Positions 43,235 through 49,588 of a stretch of DNA of 49,588 bases are shown here, in pieces. The notes beneath the pieces were generated by a model. The model was not told the DNA's origin. It saw only the letters and a program-made list of their open reading frames with translations, and ran no database searches. Source of the stretch: Clostridiaceae bacterium (lineage in GTDB: Bacteria > Bacillota > Clostridia > UBA1212 > DUPL01); NCBI GenBank assembly GCA_012838385.1, contig DUPL01000033.1, positions 1-49,588 of the forward strand. Direction: 5' to 3'. Every line of letters begins with the position of its first letter. The first letter of the stretch is position 1. A program made the translations under genes and the position numbers.

Positions 43235-44323
43235 ATGAAAGTTGTATATGTAGACTCAAAAAAAGATCAAAAAATATATTTTTCCCTGTTCAAGAAAATA
43301 TATAAAAACAACAACTATGCTAGAAATGCCAACAATTATATGCTAAAGCAAATTTTCAAAGGGAAGACAGCCTTTTGCAAGGACAAATACATAAGAGGTA
43401 TATACATACTTGAAAACAAGGATATTGTCATGCAGTGTGTCTTCATACATTCTGACAAACTGGATGCCCTTCAAATCGCATACTTTGAGGCATTGCCAGA
43501 AAAACATGGAGCCTTTGACATGCTTATGAAAGAAGCAATTAAAATATGCAATGAAAGAAAGATTGGGAAAATAGTGGCGGGAATGAACGGACATGTAAAC
43601 TACGGCCTTGGTTTCTTAATAGACTCTTTTGACAAGGACCCGGTCTTTGGCACCCAGTACAACCCACCCTACTATAAATCATACTTTGAAAGATACAACA
43701 TGAAGGAAATACGTCTATGCTCCTTTTACTGGGATATGAATCTTATAAAAATGCAGAAATACACAAGAATTTATGAAAAACTAAGAAGCAGATACATAAT
43801 TAAAGAATTCAACCCTAATAATCTGGACGAGGAAGCAAGACTGTACACATATTTGAACCATGTGTGCTTTAAAAACCACAGGTTTTACTACCCCAGCTCC
43901 TATGAAGAGGACAAGGTTCTAGTAAAAGAACTGCTTCTCCTATCTCCAAAGAACTTCATCGTCTTTGCCTATGACGGAGCCAAACCGATAGGTTTTGTTC
44001 TTTGGTATCCTGATTTCAATCAGCTAATCAAGCCCGGGAGGAAAATAAATGTATTGACACTGATAAAGATTCAACTATTCAAAAGAAGAATAACAAAAGT
44101 AAAGGTAGGAGAAATAGGTGTTATTCCTGAATACCATAATAAAGGGATACCGCTTCTTTTGCTTAAATACATTGCCGACAAGGTTAAAGACAAATATACA
44201 TGCGGAGAGTCCTCATGGATACTTGAGGAAAACAAGTCCTCAAGACTTATGACCAGCACCTTTGCGGATAAAGAGTATAAACATTATGCTGCATATGAAA
44301 TGGATGTGAAGAATGAAGATTGA
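43235..44323 (+). CDS. GNAT-fold acyltransferase, 362 aa
   Basis: First gene of a four-gene operon. The ATG at 43235 is seven bases after GAGGTT (an ATG four codons earlier overlaps the site). The protein seems to contain two GNAT-like halves: residues about 1-160 (VYVDSKKDQKIYFSLFKKIY, MQCVFIHSDKLDALQIAYFEAL, IVAGMNGHVNYGLGFLIDSF) and 190-360, where the acyl-CoA site reads VGEIGVIPEYHNKGIPLLLLKYIAD and an FIVFAYDGAKPIGFVLWYPDF strand precedes it. This resembles GNATs found beside radical-SAM and lipid or natural-product genes. It is probably a cytoplasmic N-acyltransferase; donor and acceptor are unknown. It overlaps the next gene by 11 bases. Confidence 0.8.
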   Translation: MKVVYVDSKKDQKIYFSLFKKIYKNNNYARNANNYMLKQIFKGKTAFCKDKYIRGIYILENKDIVMQCVFIHSDKLDALQIAYFEALPEKHGAFDMLMKEAIKICNERKIGKIVAGMNGHVNYGLGFLIDSFDKDPVFGTQYNPPYYKSYFERYNMKEIRLCSFYWDMNLIKMQKYTRIYEKLRSRYIIKEFNPNNLDEEARLYTYLNHVCFKNHRFYYPSSYEEDKVLVKELLLLSPKNFIVFAYDGAKPIGFVLWYPDFNQLIKPGRKINVLTLIKIQLFKRRITKVKVGEIGVIPEYHNKGIPLLLLKYIADKVKDKYTCGESSWILEENKSSRLMTSTFADKEYKHYAAYEMDVKNED

Positions 44324-45275
44324 AACCTACAATACAATTTGTGATGTACCAGACATACCATATGTAAAAGAGTTCAAGGATTTATTCCATGATCTTGAAA
44401 AGACAAACCCCTGCAGACAGAAATATCATCTTCTTGTGGAAGTAGATGACTTTGCATTCTTTTGTGAATACAGACTTAATCTCAACATATTTACATACAA
44501 CAAGCTAAAACTTAATTACCCGGTTAGGATAATTGGCATACCCGCATCTGTTGGAACGCAAGGTTTTTATGCAACAAGCGCTCATCTTAAGAAAAGGATG
44601 TACGAATACATTTCCACATTTAAAGGAGCCTCGCTTGTATTAAACACTTTTGATAACGAAAGTATTGATGCTTTTGGTGCTGGACAGACGCTTCCTACCC
44701 ATATTCTTTATGTTAAATGGAACACTCTCGATGAATACCTCTCCTCCATGAGAAGCAACTACAGATACAGACTTAAAAAGGCTTTGAGGAATAATATAAG
44801 TATAAGGAAAATTGACAACAAGGACTTTGATGACAAGTTATACTCACTATACCTTAATGTATACAAAAAGTCCTCATTCAAGCTGGAGAAACTGAGCAAA
44901 AGTTTTTTTCAGCAGTTTGGAGAAATAATTGTGCTTGAGGACAAAACTGCAATTGCATTTATTCAGATTTACAAAAAGAACAGTACCATGTACTTTATGT
45001 TCTGCGGTATTGACTATGAATACAATAACGTACCGGATTTGTATTACATGATGCTGTTTGAGGTTATAAAACGAGGGATTAAGGAAAAAGTAGAAGTTAT
45101 CGACCTTGGCCAAACCACATCGGATACCAAGACAAAACTGGGGGCTGTCATGGAAAAAAGATACATGCATGCAACCCACAGCAACAAACTTGTACGATCT
45201 CTTGTAATAAAACATATGGATAAACTATCATATAACGAAGAACATAAAAACTACAATGTTATGAAATCGAGGTAG
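44313..45275 (+). CDS. FemAB/GNAT-like acyltransferase, 320 aa
   Basis: Starts within the end of the previous gene. The middle carries a FemAB-type acetyltransferase_6 pattern: LDEYLSSMRSNYRYRLKKALRNN, then ISIRKIDNKDFDDKLYSLYLNVYKKS, AIAFIQIYKKNSTMYFMFCGIDYEYN and the conserved end DLGQTTSDTKTKLGAVMEKRYMHATHSN. This is the pattern of peptidoglycan-bridge-like or PEP-CTERM-associated GNATs, which attach an amino acid or acyl group to an amine or hydroxyl. It ends four bases before the first radical-SAM gene, so it shares the operon. Substrate is unknown. Confidence 0.8.
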   Translation: MKIETYNTICDVPDIPYVKEFKDLFHDLEKTNPCRQKYHLLVEVDDFAFFCEYRLNLNIFTYNKLKLNYPVRIIGIPASVGTQGFYATSAHLKKRMYEYISTFKGASLVLNTFDNESIDAFGAGQTLPTHILYVKWNTLDEYLSSMRSNYRYRLKKALRNNISIRKIDNKDFDDKLYSLYLNVYKKSSFKLEKLSKSFFQQFGEIIVLEDKTAIAFIQIYKKNSTMYFMFCGIDYEYNNVPDLYYMMLFEVIKRGIKEKVEVIDLGQTTSDTKTKLGAVMEKRYMHATHSNKLVRSLVIKHMDKLSYNEEHKNYNVMKSR

Positions 45276-45278
45276 ATT

Positions 45279-46607
45279 ATGCGTATATTATTAATCAGAC
45301 CCAAGCCTCACAAGGAAACCATTGGTCTTCAAAACGTAATGATATGCGAGCCGCTGGAGCTTGAATACGTAAGCGCATACCTGTCAAAACACGGGCATGA
45401 TGTAACTATTGTGGATAAAATTCTAGAAAGAAAAAGTGTAGCTCACTTTGTGAAAAAATACAAGCCAGATATGGTAGGCCTTACAGGATACATATCCCAT
45501 GTGAATGTAATAAAGAAGTATGCGGAAGAAATCAAGAAGGTAAACAAAGACATCATTGTCTGTGTAGGCGGTGTTCATGCGGAAGTTTGTCCTGAGGATT
45601 TTTCGCATGAATGTATTGACTACGTTCTCAAGGCAAACGCTTTGGACGCTTTCCTTGGAATTGCGGACAACAGAATTGATATGACAAACATATTGGAAAA
45701 AGAAAAATCACAAACCTTCTGCTACCCTTTTCCTGACCGGGAGAAAGTAAAAAAGTATAGAAAGAAGTACTACTACATGTTCCACAGAAACTGTACGCTG
45801 ATTAAAACATCCTTTGGATGTCCCTACAACTGCAGCTTCTGTTTTTGCAGGGAAATCACTGACAACAAATACTTTGCAAGAAGTGTGGAAGATATAATTA
45901 ATGAACTAAAAACAATAAAGGAAGAAGAAGTCTACATAGTGGACGACAACTTTCTTTTCAATGCAAATAGATTAAATCATTTCTGCGACATGTTGGAAAA
46001 AGAAAACATAAAGAAAAGATACCTGGTTTACGGAAGAGCGGATTTCATTGCCGAAAACGAGGAAGTTGTTAAAAGGCTTAAGGACAACGGACTTCGGGCG
46101 GTAATTGTAGGTCTGGAATCCTGTGATGACAAAATGCTCGAAGGATACAACAAAAAATCAAACAGCAAGATTAATGAAAAGGCAGTGGCAATACTGAAAA
46201 AACATAACATTGAATGCTACGGCACTTTCATACTGGGGATTGACTGGGACAGGGAAGATTTTAAAAAGCTCAAGGAATGGATTAAAAAACTGGGAATTAC
46301 CTTTGTAAATCTGCAGCCGTTTACGCCTCTGCCTGGTACTGATATGTATGACTTGTACAAAGACAAACTTATTGTAAAAAGGGAGGAGTATGAAAAATGG
46401 GACATGGCACATCTTGTTGTAAGGCCAACAAAGATATCGGTAAGAAAGTACTATCTCTATACAATACTTCTTTACTATAGCACCATGGTCAATCCCAAAA
46501 AGAGCATTTATATGATAAAAAAGTACGGCCTTATGGATACATTGAAACTAAGCATAGGTGCCTTCAAAGTGAATATGCAATACCTTAAAAAATTTTTAAA
46601 GGGATGA
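45279..46607 (+). CDS. B12-binding domain radical SAM protein 1
   Basis: A 442-aa protein behind GAGGTAGATT. Residues about 1-135 are a cobalamin-binding-like Rossmann domain (RILLIRPKP, LELEYVSAYLSKHGHDVTIVD, PDMVGLTGYI, VCVGGVHAEVCPEDF); the DxHxxG cobalt-ligand motif is not visible, as in many class B enzymes. The radical-SAM core starts with TSFGCPYNCSFCFCRE (Cx3Cx2C), followed by YIVDDNFLFNANRL, VGLESCDDKMLEGYNK and LQPFTPLPGTDMYD. Relatives such as BchE, HpnP-like and P-methylase types make methyl transfers or C-C or ring changes. The product is unknown. Its TGA overlaps the region of the next gene's start. Confidence 0.9.
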   Translation: MRILLIRPKPHKETIGLQNVMICEPLELEYVSAYLSKHGHDVTIVDKILERKSVAHFVKKYKPDMVGLTGYISHVNVIKKYAEEIKKVNKDIIVCVGGVHAEVCPEDFSHECIDYVLKANALDAFLGIADNRIDMTNILEKEKSQTFCYPFPDREKVKKYRKKYYYMFHRNCTLIKTSFGCPYNCSFCFCREITDNKYFARSVEDIINELKTIKEEEVYIVDDNFLFNANRLNHFCDMLEKENIKKRYLVYGRADFIAENEEVVKRLKDNGLRAVIVGLESCDDKMLEGYNKKSNSKINEKAVAILKKHNIECYGTFILGIDWDREDFKKLKEWIKKLGITFVNLQPFTPLPGTDMYDLYKDKLIVKREEYEKWDMAHLVVRPTKISVRKYYLYTILLYYSTMVNPKKSIYMIKKYGLMDTLKLSIGAFKVNMQYLKKFLKG

Positions 46608-46612
46608 AACAC

Positions 46613-47932
46613 ATGAAAAAGAAAATTTTACTCATACAATCAACACCATACGATTCACAGGGAAAACTGATAAAAAAATCAAGACTGTATTTTGTAGGTC
46701 TTGCCCTCCCTCTTCTTGCAGCCCTTACTCCTGATGACTGGCAAGTGGAAATCTGTCTTGAGACAATAGAGGATGTACCTTTTGACACTGATTGCGATGT
46801 TGTTGGAATCAGCAGCATGGGTCATGCAGTTATAAGGTCCATTGATATTGCAAAAGAGTTTAAAAAAAGAGGGAAAATTGTACTAATGGGTGGCTATATG
46901 ACAAGCCTTATGCCCAACGAGGCTAAAAAGTACTGTGATAGTGTAATAATTGGCGATGCGGAAGAAGTATGGGAAGATGTTTTAAGAGACATAGAGAATA
47001 ACACATTGAAGGATTATTATGAAAAACCTCTTACAACCTTAAAATATCCAACTCCCAGGTTTGATTTGATAATGGATAAGAAAATCGGAAACTTTCTTCC
47101 TGTGCAGGCAGGAAGAGGCTGCCCGCATTCCTGCAGCTTTTGCTCTGTGGCATGCCTTTACAAAAACAAATACTACAGAAGGGAAATAAGTGAGGTTGTA
47201 AGAGACATCAAGCAAATAAAAGAGCTTGGTTTTAACAGATTTCTTCTCTTGGATGACAATATTGCATCGGACCCAGGTTATATGCTTGAACTTTGTCAGG
47301 AGATTAAGAAGCTTGACATGAAGTGGATGAGTCAGTGTTCAATAAACATTGCGAGGAACGACAAACTTTTGAATGTCGTTGCAGAAAGTGGTTGCGATGT
47401 ATTGAGTTTTGGTCTTGAAAGCATCTCAAAGGAAAGTCTTGATGCAATGAACAAAAGATGGGCAAATCCGAAGGAGTATAATGTTTTGCTCAAGAAAATC
47501 AGGGATGCAGGTATTGATGTTTCTACTGAGATGGTGGTGGGAGCGGATGGTGATACTCTTGAGACAATAAAAGACACCGCCAAATTTATTGAAGTCAACA
47601 AGGTCGCAGTCCCCAGATTCTACATCCTGACCCCTATTCCAGGTACTGCTTTCTTTGAGGAAATGAAGAAGGAAAACAGGATTTACATAGAAGACATATA
47701 CTCATACAATGGAAGCGAATGCGTGCACATCCCAAAAAACATGTCACCGGAAGAGCTTACCAAAGCATATTGGGATTTGTATAATAATGTTTTCAAGATA
47801 AGAAGCATTCTAAAAAGAACTATATTCCAAAAAAGGTTCTTTAAAAAACCCCTCACCTATATCTTTTACTTCTATGTAAATCTGTACTACAGGTATCAGA
47901 TAAAAAGAAAAATTACACCAAATATTATCTAG
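46613..47932 (+). CDS. B12-binding domain radical SAM protein 2
   Basis: A 439-aa protein. The ATG at 46613 is nine bases after AAAGGG; an earlier ATG at 46604 directly abuts that site. N-terminal Rossmann domain: KKILLIQSTPYDSQG, LALPLLAALTPDDWQVEIC, CDVVGISSMGHAVIRSIDIA, IVLMGGYMTSLMPNEA, ADSVIIGDAEEVW-like. Radical-SAM motif GRGCPHSCSFCSVACLYKNKYYRR, then LLLDDNIASDPGYMLELC, FGLESISKESLDAMNKRW and PIPGTAFFEEM. The tail is basic and aromatic (FYFYVNLYYRYQIKRK), perhaps membrane-associated. Only partly alike to the preceding enzyme (similar domain order, low identity by eye), so two sequential steps in one pathway are likely. Confidence 0.9.
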   Translation: MKKKILLIQSTPYDSQGKLIKKSRLYFVGLALPLLAALTPDDWQVEICLETIEDVPFDTDCDVVGISSMGHAVIRSIDIAKEFKKRGKIVLMGGYMTSLMPNEAKKYCDSVIIGDAEEVWEDVLRDIENNTLKDYYEKPLTTLKYPTPRFDLIMDKKIGNFLPVQAGRGCPHSCSFCSVACLYKNKYYRREISEVVRDIKQIKELGFNRFLLLDDNIASDPGYMLELCQEIKKLDMKWMSQCSINIARNDKLLNVVAESGCDVLSFGLESISKESLDAMNKRWANPKEYNVLLKKIRDAGIDVSTEMVVGADGDTLETIKDTAKFIEVNKVAVPRFYILTPIPGTAFFEEMKKENRIYIEDIYSYNGSECVHIPKNMSPEELTKAYWDLYNNVFKIRSILKRTIFQKRFFKKPLTYIFYFYVNLYYRYQIKRKITPNII

Positions 47933-47940
47933 ATAATAAA

Positions 47941-47966
47941 AGAATCGGGGCACGAGCCCCGATTCT
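47941..47966. terminator. Bidirectional intrinsic terminator
   Basis: AGAATCGGGG, loop CACGAG, CCCCGATTCT, then TTTAT. A perfect 10-bp stem between the convergent radical-SAM operon and the lipoprotein pair. Confidence 0.85.
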
Positions 47967-47980
47967 TTATTGATCCACTA

Positions 47981-48667
47981 TTACCTTCTGTTGGGCGGAA
48001 CATAGTTTTCCGCTTCCTCAAGTGTTGCAAAGAACCCAATATAGTCTACGGTTATTGTGGAATCAAGTGGAGGACTGGCAAGAATGTCTGCACGTAAAGC
48101 AGTGATGGTTTCTGCTCCCTCTTTCAGCTCACTAAGGTTAATGATAACCTCCTGCCATTCTTCCGATGGATCAGCTTGAAAATCATAATGCTGATCAGGA
48201 CCGGATATTTTCTCTCCATCAAATGCTATGTAAAACTGTCCTCTTGTTACTCCTGTTGTATGCTTAAAGAACATCTTGAGATATGGATACTCCGAGAGTT
48301 CCAAAAAACCATCGGGGAATGGAATATAGAAATACGGATCGGGCTTGGTTATAACTGTTATCACCAGACCTTCTTCTGTAAATTCCAATTCTGCATTTGT
48401 AGGTCTTATAAATCCCTCAAACATAGTATCAACAATATCCTCCCCCTCGAATGCAAAGCGGTATAAAATTGCCTTTACCTCCGCATCAGGATCCGGTGTA
48501 GGTGAAGGTGTTGGTTCAGGTGTATCCGTAGGTTCAGGTGTATCTGTTGGCTCGGGTGTTGCTGTTGGTTCCGGAGTATTCTCCTCCTCATCCTTTTGCT
48601 GGCACCCTGCAAAAGACACAACCATTAATACTGCCATAATGACTGCTAACACTTTTATAATTTTCAT
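47981..48667 (-). CDS. Lipoprotein with Pro-Thr linker and beta-sandwich domain, paralogue A
   Basis: A 228-aa protein; ATG at 48667 behind AGGAGGGGGTAC. Lipobox VSFAGC is followed by a linker of PEPTDTPEPT-type repeats (residues about 28-60) and a 165-residue domain of alternating strands (ILYRFAFEGEDIVDTMF, DPYFYIPFPDGFLELSEYPYLKMFFKH, EEWQEVIINLSELKEGAETITALRADIL, STITVDYIGFFATLEEAENY). The WQEV-IINLSE-IT-LR-D-DYIGFF order resembles galactose-binding-like (CBM-type) sandwiches attached to clostridial cellulases. I infer binding of carbohydrate or a surface ligand, not proven. It is a tandem duplicate of the next gene, 43 bases away. Confidence 0.85.
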   Translation of the reverse strand: MKIIKVLAVIMAVLMVVSFAGCQQKDEEENTPEPTATPEPTDTPEPTDTPEPTPSPTPDPDAEVKAILYRFAFEGEDIVDTMFEGFIRPTNAELEFTEEGLVITVITKPDPYFYIPFPDGFLELSEYPYLKMFFKHTTGVTRGQFYIAFDGEKISGPDQHYDFQADPSEEWQEVIINLSELKEGAETITALRADILASPPLDSTITVDYIGFFATLEEAENYVPPNRR

Positions 48668-48710
48668 GTACCCCCTCCTAGCAAATACTTTTATGCTTTT
48701 ATCAATTGAT

Positions 48711-49409
48711 TTATTCACCTTGCTCAACCCTTCTGTTAGGCGGAACATATTCCTCAGCTGCCTCCAGAGTTGCAAAGAATCCAAAATAATCTATAGTTAT
48801 TGTGGATTCAAGAGGAGGATTGCCTAACAGGTCTGCACGAAATGCAGTAATCGTTTCTGCTCCTTCTTTCAGCTCACTAAGGTTGATAATTACCTCTTGC
48901 CAGTCATCTGTTTCTTCAGCATCAAAACGGTAATGCTGTTCGTCACTGGTAATTTGTTCCCCATCAAAACCAATATATAACTGTCCCGCAGTTATCTTTG
49001 ATGAGTTCTTGAAGAGAAGTTTGAAATATGGATACTCTGAAAGATCCAAATAACCATCAGGGAATGGGACAAAGAAATATGGGTCGGTTTGCTTTTCAAC
49101 CGTTATTAACAATCCCTCTTCCGTATATTCCATAATAGCATTCATGGAATTTATAAACCCATTGAACATGGTATCTACAATATCCTCACCTTCAAATGCA
49201 AAGCGATACAAAATCGCATCTACCTCCGCATCTGGATCAGGCGTAGGTGAAGGCGTTGGTTCGGGTGTATCTGTTGGCTCGGGTGTATCTGTTGGAACTG
49301 GCGTGGCAGTAGGCTCCGGAGTTGGTTCCTCTCCACCATTTTTGCACCCTGCAAATGAGAAGATAATAATAACAGCCATAAGAATAAAAAACACTTTTAT
49401 GTACTTCAT
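48711..49409 (-). CDS. Lipoprotein with Pro-Thr linker and beta-sandwich domain, paralogue B
   Basis: A 232-aa protein, the upstream copy of the pair, behind GGAGGTACCCGT. Lipobox FSFAGC, linker with PEPTATPVPTDTPEPTDT, and a sandwich nearly identical in plan to paralogue A (ILYRFAFEGEDIVDTMF and WQEVIINLSELKEGAETIT are shared; many surface residues differ). The C-terminus ends VPPNRRVEQGE, seven residues longer. High identity in blocks such as AFEGEDIVDTMF and in the linker suggests recent duplication or conversion. It probably drives transcription of both genes. Confidence 0.85.
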   Translation of the reverse strand: MKYIKVFFILMAVIIIFSFAGCKNGGEEPTPEPTATPVPTDTPEPTDTPEPTPSPTPDPDAEVDAILYRFAFEGEDIVDTMFNGFINSMNAIMEYTEEGLLITVEKQTDPYFFVPFPDGYLDLSEYPYFKLLFKNSSKITAGQLYIGFDGEQITSDEQHYRFDAEETDDWQEVIINLSELKEGAETITAFRADLLGNPPLESTITIDYFGFFATLEAAEEYVPPNRRVEQGE

Positions 49410-49483
49410 ACGGGTACCTCCATCCGATACTTAATTCTGTATTTATAGCTTATATAAAATAAAATAAATTTCAAGATGTTTTT

Positions 49484-49495
49484 TTACAATTGTAA
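49484..49495. promoter_or_regulatory. Palindrome upstream of lipoprotein pair
   Basis: TTACAATTGTAA, a perfect 12-base palindrome 75-86 bases before the start of paralogue B, in an otherwise A/T-rich upstream region with several TATAA-like hexamers. Possible operator; chance is not excluded. Confidence 0.3.
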
Positions 49496-49588
49496 CATTT
49501 TTTAGTTTAATTAAATGATTAGAGTGTCATTAGTATTTTTTTATGACATGAAAATAGAATTTGCACCTTGAAAACTTAACACAAAAAA

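Noticed and set aside
48500-48580. Short direct repeats resembling a small repeat array
   Set aside because: These are codon repeats of the PEPTDT linker; no spacers or uniform repeat length, so not CRISPR.
48345-48827. Rightward open frame with Gly-Val-Ser repeats (also 49144-49434)
   Set aside because: The repeats are the reverse complement of the Pro-Thr linkers in the leftward lipoproteins; no ribosome site.
1-49588. Search for tRNA, rRNA, insertion sequences, prophage and attachment sites
   Set aside because: No cloverleaf, transposase, integrase or terminal repeat was recognised by eye; absence was not tested by software.

Overview
The window is a low-GC, gene-dense stretch from an anaerobic, Gram-positive Clostridia-type bacterium. 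The evidence is AGGAGG-type ribosome sites with ATG, GTG and TTG starts, many lipoproteins, a hybrid-cluster protein with its Crp/Fnr regulator, ferredoxin-type proteins, B12/radical-SAM enzymes, proline/threonine linkers and secreted carbohydrate-active-type proteins. A cellulolytic Acetivibrio/Ruminiclostridium-like host is my guess; no rRNA or other taxonomic marker is present. I saw no tRNA, rRNA, CRISPR array, insertion sequence or prophage, and no gene-free stretch over 300 bases.

Layout. 1-1148: LysM/beta-propeller protein. 1210-9078: complete oligopeptide ABC importer operon (binding lipoprotein, two permeases, two ATPases, small membrane protein) with tandem promoters in front, a hairpin after the binding-protein gene and a terminator at the end. 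9135-12679: 51-aa proline-rich ORF, ZIP metal transporter, hybrid-cluster protein (hcp) and a Crp/Fnr regulator with a well-placed palindromic operator. 12828-17375: deacetylase-like protein with altered active-site residues, then a leftward group (aldo/keto reductase, MBOAT acyltransferase lacking its core, DHHW/AlgX-like protein) and a 53-aa ORF whose ribosome site lies in a perfect 16-bp inverted repeat. 17370-25335: TIM-barrel (DUF4832-like) protein, dCMP deaminase, first of four related secreted GH99-like/CBM9-like proteins, GT8 glycosyltransferase, and a small Fe-S/redox group. 25332-31282: PAS-GGDEF-EAL-PilZ protein, unknown helical protein, truncated UvrC-like nuclease, AraC regulator. 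31531-39731: a broken sugar-binding lipoprotein gene and three more members of the GH99-like family, one fused through a predicted membrane hairpin to a solute-binding domain. 39763-43097: leftward UroD-like / DUF1538 / tandem P-II-like genes. 43176-47966: tight rightward operon of two GNAT-fold acyltransferases and two B12-type radical-SAM proteins with its own promoter and terminator. 47981-49409: two tandem paralogous lipoproteins with Pro-Thr linkers.

How it may fit together. Much of the window faces the cell surface: peptide uptake, four exported family proteins with three or more anchoring modes, surface lipoproteins, an O-acylation module now broken, and a deacetylase-like protein. The best candidates for something undescribed are (a) the exported GH99-like/CBM9-like family, especially the 1126-aa fusion that would place a glycan-hydrolase-like domain and a substrate-binding domain on the outside of one membrane hairpin, and (b) the GNAT-GNAT-rSAM-rSAM operon, which looks like a small unassigned biosynthetic pathway. 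All functions are inferred from motifs read by eye; no search was run.
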